From NCBI GenBank assembly GCA_003254925.1, contig QANZ01029966.1, positions 24,522-88,521 on the forward strand: a DNA stretch of 64,000 nucleotides. Reading direction: 5' to 3'. Numbering within the stretch: the first letter of the stretch is position 1; each line of letters opens with the position of its first letter. The notes beneath the pieces are model-generated. The model did not search any database and was not told the origin of the DNA. It was given only the letters and a program-made list of their open reading frames with translations. This document shows, one piece after another, positions 1 through 8,080 of this stretch. Made by a program: the position numbers and the translations under genes. This DNA is from Chamaecrista fasciculata (taxonomy: Eukaryota > Streptophyta > Magnoliopsida > Fabales > Fabaceae).

Positions 1-388
1 TGTTAAATTCTCCAAGAATTGATTGTTCTACTTTTATTTTTATTTTTGGCCTGAAATTGTTCTACTTTTATTGTCACCATCCTTTTTTCTTGTGTAGCCA
101 AAATGCTTTTTCTTTTAAGAGTTAGTAATAAAAGCTATTTTTGGTACACTTTCCCTATACTGTTAAGGAATAAGATCATTTGTATTAATTGTATATATTA
201 TCACTCCTGTAATTATGTAATTACTGTAATTATGTCATCTCTTTTGTTTTAGTCCCTGTTTCAGTTCTGGTCTCTATTTCAATTGCATTTCAGTACCTGT
301 CCCAATTTCGTTTTAATTAGCTAAATCTTATATTTCTAGATTGGATTGTTTTGTATAGTAATATATATTTTACTTGCAATTTATGCAG

Positions 389-874
389 GAAAACCTTGAT
401 GCAGCAATGTCACAAAAGTATGGTGAAGACATTTCGTCTTTTCCTGAAGTTGACAATGACGTATGGCTGGATGTTGCAGGTCCCTCCAAAAAGGGACGAG
501 TTTATGGTTTAGGAAATAGTTTACCATTAGCTAATTGTGAATCATCACAAGGTTCTAGTGCTTCTAACATGTCTACTACTTCAAAAGAAGCAAATATGAG
601 AGAAGTGGTTAAGGAGGTTGTGTGTGAGCAGATAGCATCATCAATGCAGATGTTATCTAGGTAAATGAAGCAATAACATTAAATTAGTTATTAGTTTTTA
701 TTTCTCTATTTTTATTTTTGTTTTGTTTTTTTTATTTGCTATTCTAATTCTGTTTGAGGGTAATTATCTAGGTTCGGTAATTTTCAACCTCCAGATTTAG
801 CTATAAGACCACCCTCTACAGCAAATCAGGATGCGGCAGAGAATGATAATGATGCTAATTTAGGATTACATTGA
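389..874 (+). CDS. CACTA transposon protein, last two exons (Transposase_24 / Ptta-En-Spm type)
   Basis: Exon A runs 389-660 after an AG acceptor at 387-388. It ends at a GT donor at 661. Exon B runs 772-874 after TCTAG and ends at TGA (872-874). The splice joins AG to G in frame. Exon A contains DVAGPSKKGRVYGLG, the glycine-rich signature at the C-terminal side of the plant En/Spm-type Transposase_24 domain. It is followed by a Ser-rich linker and a short helical stretch (REVVKEVVCEQIASSMQ). Exon B is an acidic tail ending in NDANLGLH. This protein is the accessory, TNPA-like partner of CACTA elements, thought to bind subterminal repeats such as those at 1140-1723. The N-terminal exons lie outside the window. 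The exon structure is inferred, but no stop or frameshift is visible. Confidence 0.72.
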
Positions 875-1139
875 TTGTTAATGTTATGTATAGATACTTG
901 TTATGTTTGATATACTTGTAAGTTTTTGGATACTAGATTACTACCATACTTCTTTATTTTGATACTTGTTATGTGATAGTACTTGTTACTTTTATTATTG
1001 TATGACTTTCAAGTATTTAAAATATATATTATCAGCAAATATTATTAAGTTCTAAGATATTTAGACTTGTTGGATAGAAAATAAGGTTTAAAAAATAAGG
1101 CTTTTAAAATTATATTTCAGTTTGAAAATAGCTATTGAT
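875..1139. other. CACTA 3' non-coding region
   Basis: AT-rich sequence between the transposase stop and the subterminal repeats. It probably holds the 3' UTR of the transposase transcript. No other signal is recognised. Confidence 0.5.
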
Positions 1140-1723
1140 TAGCTACAAATAACATTCTCTTTGCCATAAAAATTAGCTATAGTTTAGCTACGAAAATTAT
1201 GTATGAATCAGATATGAAAATTAGCTACGGATTTGCTATAAATCAGCTATGGAAATTAGCTACGGATTAGCTATGAATCAGCTATGGAAATTAGCTACGG
1301 ATTAGCTATGCATCAGCTACGGAAATTAGTTGCGGATTAGCTATGAATTAGCTACGGAAGTTAGCTACGGATTAGCTACCGATTAGCTAGGGGTTTTACT
1401 TGTTTTGTTAAATGAATAGCTACAAATTAGCTACGAATTAGCTACGGATATAAAAATTTAGCTAGGGAATAGCTACGGAATTAGCTGCGGGTCATCCATA
1501 GCAAATTAGCTACGGACATGATAATCTGATCTCCAAAAAGGTTGCTACGGATTAGCTACGGAATAGCTATGGATTTGCCACGGATTTGCTACGGATTTGC
1601 TATGGAAAATTCCGTAGCTAATTAGCAACTGGCCAAAAGCTACGGACGATTCCGTAGCTGATCCGTAGCTAACCTATTTAGCTACGGATTAGCTACGGAT
1701 CAGCTACGGAATCGTCCGTAGCT
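1140..1723. repeat. CACTA subterminal repeat array (TTAGCTACGGA unit)
   Basis: About three dozen degenerate copies of an 11-12 base unit, TTAGCTACGGA and variants (GCTATGGA, GCTGCGG, GCTACGAA). Most lie in direct orientation; several near the end are inverted. Subterminal arrays of short motifs are the known binding sites of the TNPA-type transposon protein in En/Spm elements, so this array is the likely target of the protein encoded at 389-874. Confidence 0.85.
1638..1723. repeat. 35-bp perfect inverted repeat (hairpin) next to the CACTA terminus
   Basis: Left arm 1638-1672 and right arm 1689-1723 are exact reverse complements over 35 bases, built from the subterminal motif, with a 16-base loop. 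It ends about 20 bases before the transposon terminus. Confidence 0.9.
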
Positions 1724-1753
1724 AATCTCGATTTTTCTTGTAGTATGTTTTAG

Positions 1754-2473
1754 TGTTGCGATAATGAGATTGAAAAGAAAGAGATGAAAAATGTTCCCTA
1801 TGCTTCAGCCGTTGGAAGCCTTATGTAGGCTCAAGTTTGCACAAGACCTGACATTGCTTTTGTTGTTGGCATGTTGGGAAGATACCAGAGTAATCCAGGA
1901 ATGGATCACTGGAGAGCTGCAAAGAAGGTTATGATGTATCTGCAGGGTACCAAGAAGTATATGCTTACTTATAGGAAGACTGACAACTTGGAAGTCATTG
2001 GTTATTCAGACTCAGATCTGGCAGGGTGTGTTGATACAAAGAAGTCAACATCTAGATACATATTTCTGTTGGCTGAAGGAGCTATATCATGGAAAAGTGT
2101 GAAACAAACACTAGTAGCTACCTCTACTATGGAAGATGAGTTTGTCTCCTGTTTTGAGCCAAGTTCACAAGGGATATGGTTGAAGAATTTCATCACTGGG
2201 CTTAAGATTATTGACTCAATCTCTAGGCCGATAAAGATGTACTGTGACAATATAGTCGCTGTCTTCTTTGCCAAGAATAATAAGAGTGGTAGTCGAAGTA
2301 AACACATTGACATTAAGTACTTAGCCTTGAAGGAACGAGTTAAAGCTAATCAAGTGGTCCTAGAACATATAAGCACTAAAGAGATGCTTGCAGATCCATT
2401 GACTAAAGGGATGCATCCAAAGGAGTTCAAGGATCTTGTACCACATATGCGACTAAAATCATTGTTGATTTAG
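1754..2473 (+). pseudogene. Ty1/copia pol remnant: end of reverse transcriptase plus RNase H
   Basis: One frame runs from about 1754 to the TAG/TTAG end at 2473, with a single internal TAG at 1826-1828 where related elements have Tyr (SLM-stop-AQVCTRPDI). Before the stop it reads KKEMKNVPYASAVGSLM. After it come MLGRYQSNPGMDHW and the copia RNase H landmarks YSDSDLAG, ATSTMEDEF, YCDN, KHIDIKY and ADPLTKGM. The length fits the last ~240 residues of a copia polyprotein. The 5' part is missing because the CACTA element interrupts it. It is followed by a polypurine tract and a 3' LTR. It belongs to a copia element and is non-functional. Confidence 0.93.
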
Positions 2474-2735
2474 TTTAGGTATGTTTTAAGTGATGATTTT
2501 ATATTTGGTTTGTTGTCTCTTTTAGTTGTATACATTTCTGTGAGGTAAAAAAATATTGAGAATGAACCCAAATAAACATTGATGGTTTATTCATAAAGAA
2601 TTGCACCACTATTAAGATCTAGAAGATGTTGTCCGGTGATGCATGGAAGGTAATATTCGCTTTTAGAAGACTTACCGCCATGATCCTAACAATGTATTCT
2701 GATAAAAGTTTTTATTTTGAGGAGACTAAATTTGG

Positions 2736-2749
2736 ACCAAGTGGGAGAA
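2736..2749 (+). other. Polypurine tract of the copia element
   Basis: The purine-rich run CCAAGTGGGAGAA lies immediately before the TG that opens the LTR at 2750. This is the plus-strand priming site of copia elements. Confidence 0.75.
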
Positions 2750-2785
2750 TGTAGGAATATTAATTATTTATTATTAATTATAATA

Positions 2786-3953
2786 GGGTAAATTACACAA
2801 AAGTGCCTTGTGATTTGACCCATTTTCAGATAGGGTCCTTGTGGTTTAAAAAGTGTCAAACTGGGAGCCTGTGGTTTCCTCCGTTAGCAAATAGAGTCCC
2901 ATGTGGTTTTTTTTCATCCAAATTAACGGAGTTAGGTTAGAATAAATTTCAAGGTGGACTGTTTTGTAATTTGAGCGTTTTTTTAAAACAAACTAAAAAA
3001 AAATCTATTTTACAATTTGAACCAAATCCCTTCCTTCTTCCCTTTTCTCCTTCTCTCTTTCTTCTTCGCCCCTCATTTCCTTCTTGCTCGAAATAACAGC
3101 TTCTTCTTGCTCGAAAATCTCGCGGATGTTCATCTTCGACACCAATTTGTCCTCTTCTTCAGAAATTGGGGCGTTATGGTTTTGGAAATTGGGGCGTGCC
3201 GAGAGTAGGCACGATGATTACCGATTCCTCGAAAACCCTCAAACCCTCCCGATGGGACAACGCCATTGCGGCGCGCACGACCCTCTCGACGGTGTTGTAA
3301 TCCGGTGCGGTTGGGTATTCGGCGCCGGAGGATTTGCACTAGTTGGAGATGGTGGTTTTGATGGCGAGATTGGGAATGACGAAATCGGGTCGGGTGTCGT
3401 CTTTGAGATCTGGAGAGAAGCTCAAATCCGTGCAGACTTGAACGGTAACTCGCTCGAATGTGTGACCGGAAGCGACCACAACCAGGTCGGACATGACAAA
3501 CCCGGAAATTGGACAGAGGAATTCGTCGGGAGGGTGTTTTGTTTGAGGCTTGGAATTAGTGGAAGAAGAAGAACGATGGAAGGAGAATTTCCACTTGTGC
3601 TTGCCATTGAATGGTGGAAATGGAACCGTAATGCTAGAAAGAGAAAAGGGGATGGGAAGGGAATGAGCAGGGGGAAGAAGAAAGAGAGAAGGAGAAAAGG
3701 GAAGAATGAAGGCATTTGGTTCAAATTGTAAAATAGTCCTCTTTTTTTTAGTTTGTTTTAATAAAAAATGCTCAAATTACAAAATAGTCCACCTTGAAAT
3801 TTATTTTAACCTTACTCCGTTAATTTGGATGGAAAAAACCACCTGCGACACTATTTTCTAACGGAGGAAACCACATGCCCCCAGTTTGACACTTTTTAAA
3901 CCAAAGAGACCCAAAATGGGCCAAACCACATGGCCCTTTTGTGTAATTTACCC
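2786..3953. mobile_element. Pack-MULE, 1168 bp, with ~290-bp terminal inverted repeats
   Basis: The ends are GGGTAAATTACACAAAAG... and its inverse ...CTTTTGTGTAATTTACCC. The inverted repeats extend about 290 bases on each side with scattered mismatches. The flanks 2777-2785 and 3954-3962 are both ATTATAATA, a perfect 9-bp target duplication diagnostic of the Mutator superfamily. There is no transposase inside; the interior is a captured host gene fragment on the minus strand. The element at 43935-44891 is the same family. Confidence 0.93.
3070..3627 (-). pseudogene. Captured fragment of a plant U-box E3 ubiquitin ligase (PUB38-41 type)
   Basis: Read on the minus strand, the interior of the Pack-MULE encodes [14 protein letters not shown], then the U-box start [32 protein letters not shown] and [16 protein letters not shown] replaces the conserved Trp. 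Then come CKSSGAEYPTAPDYNTVERV and, after small frame disruptions, EEDKLVSKMNIREIFEQEE. This order (basic N-terminus, U-box, PDYxTVER linker, EEE...VFEQE segment) matches the N-terminal half of Arabidopsis PUB38-41-like ligases as I know them. U-box proteins pass ubiquitin from E2 to substrates. The fragment lacks a clean ATG and the ARM repeats, has an in-frame stop, and is not a working ligase. Genomic coding sequence continues without an obvious intron. Confidence 0.8.
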
Positions 3954-4260
3954 ATTATAATATTGTGTATTAATTATTTTTATATTTGGTCCTTATTAAA
4001 ATCCCCTTGGGTTCATATTTGTTAGTTACTCAAAATATTAAATGGTGATTGATTGGAATTCAATAAAATTCAATCTCTGATTTTATTGAGTAGGGAATAT
4101 CTCCATGATGCAAGGAATTAATCCCACTAAATCAGGCAAGAGGGTTCCTAGTCAAATAGTGGTTATCAACCTAATGCCCGTTACGAGAATATCACGCTCT
4201 TGACCAAAAAAACTTTCTACCGTAAGAATTCTCTCTTTTGGTTTTACACCGACTCTCTTA

Positions 4261-5143
4261 GTTTTGTAGTGTTCTTTTACTCAAAAATAAAAAGTAGGCT
4301 CTTCTATATTAACTATTTACTATTTAAGTATTCTAGGAAAATTTCCATGTGAACTAATTTTGTAGAGACACATACATGGCATGCTGTAGTTGTTCAATAC
4401 CACCAAACTGATTTTGATTAATTTTTCATTCATCCATATGGACCATATCTATTATTTTTAAGTTATAAATTTGAGGGTTTGTCTTGAAAGCAAGTCAGTA
4501 GAGCCAGCTGGCTATAGTGTACAATATAGATGCTTTTGTTGCAAAAACTAGTGTAGTTATTTCATATTATTTGACATGTATACAGGAGGGTACGGTGGAT
4601 TAATTAAAAAAAAAAAAACTTAGAAGTATTGGGGTAATTAATCAAAACACGAACATGTACCTGTAAAATTAGTTCACATAAAATCTCTAGTTAGGAGCAG
4701 TTTGAGCGTCATCAAATAATTATTCAAACAACTGTTGTATTGTTTTGAATTATAATGACTTTGATAAATAAATATAAAAAGAAATTAAAATATAATGGAA
4801 ACTACACTAAAAAGTAAGAACCAAGAAATTTACAACAAATTGAAAGTTTATTGAATGTTCTTGCATTGCGTTTTTGGATTGGACATATTAAATTCAATTA
4901 TTAATCTTAAATAAACTTTAAATATGTCGTCGTTTAATTTCTTTGGTGGTTAAAGCCTAAAGGTATACTAAAGATTTACCATATATATATATGTGTATAT
5001 ATATATAATTCGTGGGAGCATGCATGTGCTCAAACCCTACTTCTGATCCCTTCTTCTGTGCATCATGTGCATCAGATTCTTGGCTCCCATGATAGATATC
5101 GATCCCTTATATAGCCAGCTAACCTTGTCCTATGTTGGTCACC

Positions 5144-5178
<35 letters not shown>

Positions 5179-5366
5179 GATTGCCCGTTTGGTTACTAAT
5201 ATTTTGTCCCAATTAATTCAAACTTGATTTATAAGATAATTATATTCACAAAAATTTCAACCTAAATCTTATTTAAATAATAAATTGTTTATCATTTAAA
5301 CTAATTTTTTGATGATATATATATATATATAGTTTGATCCAGGGGCGGAGACGGGATTTTTGATTA
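4261..5366. other. Non-coding AT-rich spacer
   Basis: No coding stretch or element end is recognised. It contains dinucleotide AT tracts near 4980-5006, 5146-5173 and 5311-5331. Just before the gypsy insertion the target reads AGGGGCGGAGACGGGATTTT, and it resumes after the gypsy element at 22010 as GGCCGAAATATTTT. Confidence 0.6.
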
Positions 5367-5371
5367 GGGGG

Positions 5372-5762
5372 TGTTAAGAATGGTGATACAGTGCAGAAGA
5401 GAGATGAAGAACTAAACAAATGGATCTGTATTCCATTCCAAAATGCAGAACGAACGAAATAAAATCCCTATTCAAGTCAGGGAAAAAACTCCAAAAGTAT
5501 TCTCACAAATTCGATAAACCCCTACAAGCAAAAAGCACACCATATAAAGGTAAAAAACTAATTCCTGCCAAAACACAAAACAGTTACAAAACCCAATTAT
5601 TACCTTCTAGAATGCCAGCTCAAAGTTCACTCCATCTGATAATCGTGAGTCCAAGCAGGAGGATAAGTCACACGCTTCGCACGTCCATTGACAACCAGCT
5701 CACCACTTTGCTCAGCATCCACTTGTGCTGCTGAATCATCATTGACCATGCTGACTGTATCA
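5372..5762 (-). repeat. 3' LTR of the gypsy element
   Basis: On the plus strand it runs TGTTAAGAATGG ... CTGACTGTATCA, so it has TG...CA ends in both orientations. It is almost identical to 21613-22004. The integrase frame ends inside it at 5627. Confidence 0.94.
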
Positions 5763-7207
5763 TTTCTCCCCCTATCGAAAACGACCTTGGCCTCAAGGTC
5801 TACATCAGGGAATAGCTCCGTTAATGTCTTCCAAGACTCCCAAGTTGCGTCATCTCGAGTACGTCCCAACCATTCCACGAGAACTTGAGGGCCATCAGCC
5901 TGCACGCCATCTCGCCGATCAACGATAGCTTGAGGAACCGGCATCTCCAACACGGTATCAGTCGGAGTCTCAGCCACAGTAGTTGGAGGAGTACCATGAA
6001 AACCCTTTAGGAGTGACACATGAAAGACAGGGTGGATTCGACTACCCTCCGGCAGAGTGAGCCGATAAGCCACGGTGCCGATTCGAGCTGCTACAGGGAA
6101 GGGTCCGTAATAACGTTTGCTAAGCTTAAAATTCAGACGTCGCGCTAATGAAGACTGTCGGTAGTGATGAAGCTTGACCAATACAAAATCCCCAATAGCG
6201 AACTGCTTGTCACGACGTTTAGCATCAACAATTTTCTTCATACGCGCTTGAGCACGTTCCAGATTTGCCCGAAGCTGGGAGCGTAACTCATTACGGCGGA
6301 GCAACAACGTTTCCACTGAATCGACAGCCGAGGAACCACTTTTATACATCGGAAAAACTGACGGATTGAAGCCATAAAGCGCCTGATACGGAGTCATATC
6401 AGTAGAAGAGTGAAAACTCGTGTTATACCAAAACTCTGCCATGGGAAGAAATTCCGACCACCGGGACGGCTGATCCGCCGTGAACGCCCGCAAATATTGC
6501 TCCAAACACCGGTTGACCACCTCAGTCTGGGCGTCGGTCTGTGGGTGATACGCCGAACTATAATGGAGCTTGGTACCACTATGTTGCATGATGCCTCGCC
6601 AGAACAAACTAAAGAAAATAGGATCACGGTCTGAGATGATGTGGAGAGGGAAACCATGGAGTTTGACAATGGTGGCTACAAATTGATCTGCCACAGTGCG
6701 AGCTGTAAACCTAGCCTTCAAGGCTACGAAATGGGCCCCCTTAGTCAAACGGTCCACTATGACAAAAATGGTTGTATACCCATGTGAAGGGGGAAGGCCA
6801 ACTATGAAATCCATAGTTAATTCCTCCCAACCCTCCCAAGGCCTTGTGGGGATTGGCAAGGGCTGAAGAAGGCCCATAGGCTTAGAAGTAGAATACTTTG
6901 TTTGTTGGAAGAGGAGACAATTATGCACATAGTTTTGGACTGAAGTTCGAAGCCCATCCCAAAAAAACAACTTAGAAAGGCCTGTGAATGTTTTAAGAAT
7001 GCCACCGTGGCCTCCTACGGGAGAAGAATGAAAATACTCGAGGAGTTCATTTTGCAAGTCTTGGTCATCAGGAACAAAATATTTTTCGCCGTAGAAGATG
7101 AAGTCATTACGAATGGAATATTCCGGCGACGAGGTCCCTTGGGAAATCTGATGTCGCAACTCCAAACAACGCGGATGGGATGCCTGAACATCCTGCAGAT
7201 TCTCCAA
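5627..7207 (-). CDS. Gypsy integrase with C-terminal chromodomain (526-aa open frame)
   Basis: The frame is open from 7207 to the stop at 5627; the ATG used is only the first in the frame, since the natural polyprotein starts far upstream. Residues ~66-105 are the H2C2 zinc finger (GGHGG...CLLFQQTKY), with the second Cys replaced by Phe. The catalytic triad is visible as D~133 (MDFIVGLP), D~193 (IISDRDP) and E~229 (QTEVVN). A GPY/F-type motif (YYGPFPVAARIGTVAYRLTL) lies at ~366-385 and a chromodomain (VLVEWLGRTRDDATWESW) at ~424-478. Chromodomain integrases direct insertion to particular chromatin. The last ~45 codons lie within the 3' LTR. The lost zinc Cys and the upstream stops argue that it is inactive. 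Confidence 0.93.
   Translation of the reverse strand: MENLQDVQASHPRCLELRHQISQGTSSPEYSIRNDFIFYGEKYFVPDDQDLQNELLEYFHSSPVGGHGGILKTFTGLSKLFFWDGLRTSVQNYVHNCLLFQQTKYSTSKPMGLLQPLPIPTRPWEGWEELTMDFIVGLPPSHGYTTIFVIVDRLTKGAHFVALKARFTARTVADQFVATIVKLHGFPLHIISDRDPIFFSLFWRGIMQHSGTKLHYSSAYHPQTDAQTEVVNRCLEQYLRAFTADQPSRWSEFLPMAEFWYNTSFHSSTDMTPYQALYGFNPSVFPMYKSGSSAVDSVETLLLRRNELRSQLRANLERAQARMKKIVDAKRRDKQFAIGDFVLVKLHHYRQSSLARRLNFKLSKRYYGPFPVAARIGTVAYRLTLPEGSRIHPVFHVSLLKGFHGTPPTTVAETPTDTVLEMPVPQAIVDRRDGVQADGPQVLVEWLGRTRDDATWESWKTLTELFPDVDLEAKVVFDRGRNDTVSMVNDDSAAQVDAEQSGELVVNGRAKRVTYPPAWTHDYQME
5763..5776 (-). other. Polypurine tract of the gypsy element
   Basis: On the minus strand, GATAGGGGGAGAAA directly precedes the TG of the LTR. 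It is the expected plus-strand primer site, here inside the integrase reading frame. Confidence 0.8.
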
Positions 7208-8080
7208 AAGAGTAGCCTGAGCAGTGGTGATGGCAACAAATTGGCACTATGCAACATCGACTTCCACGGGCTCACCTTGTTGGGATAGAGCATCGACGAC
7301 CTGGTTCGAACTTCCGGGGCGGTAAACAATTTCGTATTGAAAACCCATAAGTTTAGCGAGGTAAAACTGTTGTTCGGGAGTCTGAATAACCTGTCAAACG
7401 AACTCCCGCAAACTCCGGTGATTGGTCTGAATTAGAAATTTCCGGCCAAGCAAATAGTGTCGCCACTTCATTACCGCTTGAGCGATGGCGTACAATTCGC
7501 GGACATATGACGATGCCAACGACAGACGATGTGAGAGCTTCTTACTAAAGAAAGCTAAAGGATGAGTTTCCTGGGATAAGACAGCCCCAACCCCATAACC
7601 AGATGCATCAGTCTCCACACAAAATAATTTGGAAAAATCAGGGAGGACCAAAACTGGCATGCGAACCATATGTTGCTTCAATTCCTCAAAGGCGCATTGG
7701 GCAACCTGAGACCATTCAAATTTGTGCTTCTTCATTAGCTCGGTTAAAGGGAATGCCAAATTCGCATAGCCCTGTACAAATCGGCGATAATATCTCGTCG
7801 ACCCCAAGAACCCACGCAACTGTTTCAATGTTTTCGGTGGCGGCCAATCAACCATGGCTGAAATTTTCTGGGGGTCAACGTGAACGCCCTCCTTATGTGA
7901 CCCAGATAGTCGATCGAAGTTTGGCCAAATGAGCATTTAGACAATTTGACAAAGAAAAAATTGTCCTTAAGGAGTTGCAAAACAACAGTCAAATGGCGTT
8001 GATGGTCGGTCATAGTGGCGCTATAAACCAGTATATCGTCAAAAAACACGGCGACGAAGTGCCGCAAATGGGGTTGAAAC
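7208..8080 (-). pseudogene. Gypsy reverse transcriptase (second half), RNase H and integrase linker, broken
   Basis: On the minus strand it begins in the RT at HFVAVFFDDILVYS (the active-site xxDD box) and runs through KCSFGQTSIDYLGHI. After a frameshift near 7900 it continues with VHVDPQKISAMVDWP, LRGFLGSTRYYRRFV, the RNase H motif ETDASGYGVGAVLSQ and KWRHYLLGRKF. A TGA at 7394-7396 and a TAG at 7247-7249 interrupt it; between and after them it reads QTPEQQFYLAKLMGF and EIVYRPGSSNQVVDAL. It is contiguous with 19357-20036 once the copia insertion and one copy of its target duplication are set aside. Non-functional. Confidence 0.92.

Larger units (their letters stand above)
1..1745 (+). mobile_element. 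CACTA (En/Spm) DNA transposon, 3' part
   Basis: The element enters from beyond the left edge. Its right end is a CACTA-type terminus: positions 1731-1745 read ATTTTTCTTGTAGTA, the inverse of CACTACAAGAAAAAT with the last base changed (TAGTA instead of TAGTG). Upstream lie transposase exons (389-874), then a dense subterminal repeat field (about 1140-1723) and a hairpin close to the end. This order is typical of CACTA elements. The element abuts the reverse-transcriptase remnant of a copia element, so it probably inserted into that element. The left terminus and the 3-bp target duplication cannot be checked here. Confidence 0.82.
2750..4260 (+). mobile_element. 3' LTR of the truncated copia element, interrupted by a Pack-MULE
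   Basis: Starts TGTAGGAATATTA directly after the polypurine tract. It is interrupted at 2786-3953 by a MULE and resumes at 3963. The right end is uncertain: I see no clear ...CA terminus and no second LTR to compare with, so 4260 is only an estimate. Confidence 0.6.

Noticed and set aside
1140..1723. Could the GCTACGGATTAGCT array be a CRISPR or satellite array
   Set aside because: Units are ~11-12 bases and degenerate, have no spacers, and lie at a CACTA terminus in a plant genome.
3017..3731. Plus-strand open frames in the Pack-MULE (3084-3731)
   Set aside because: The coding strand is the minus strand, where a U-box protein is readable. The plus frames are shadows.
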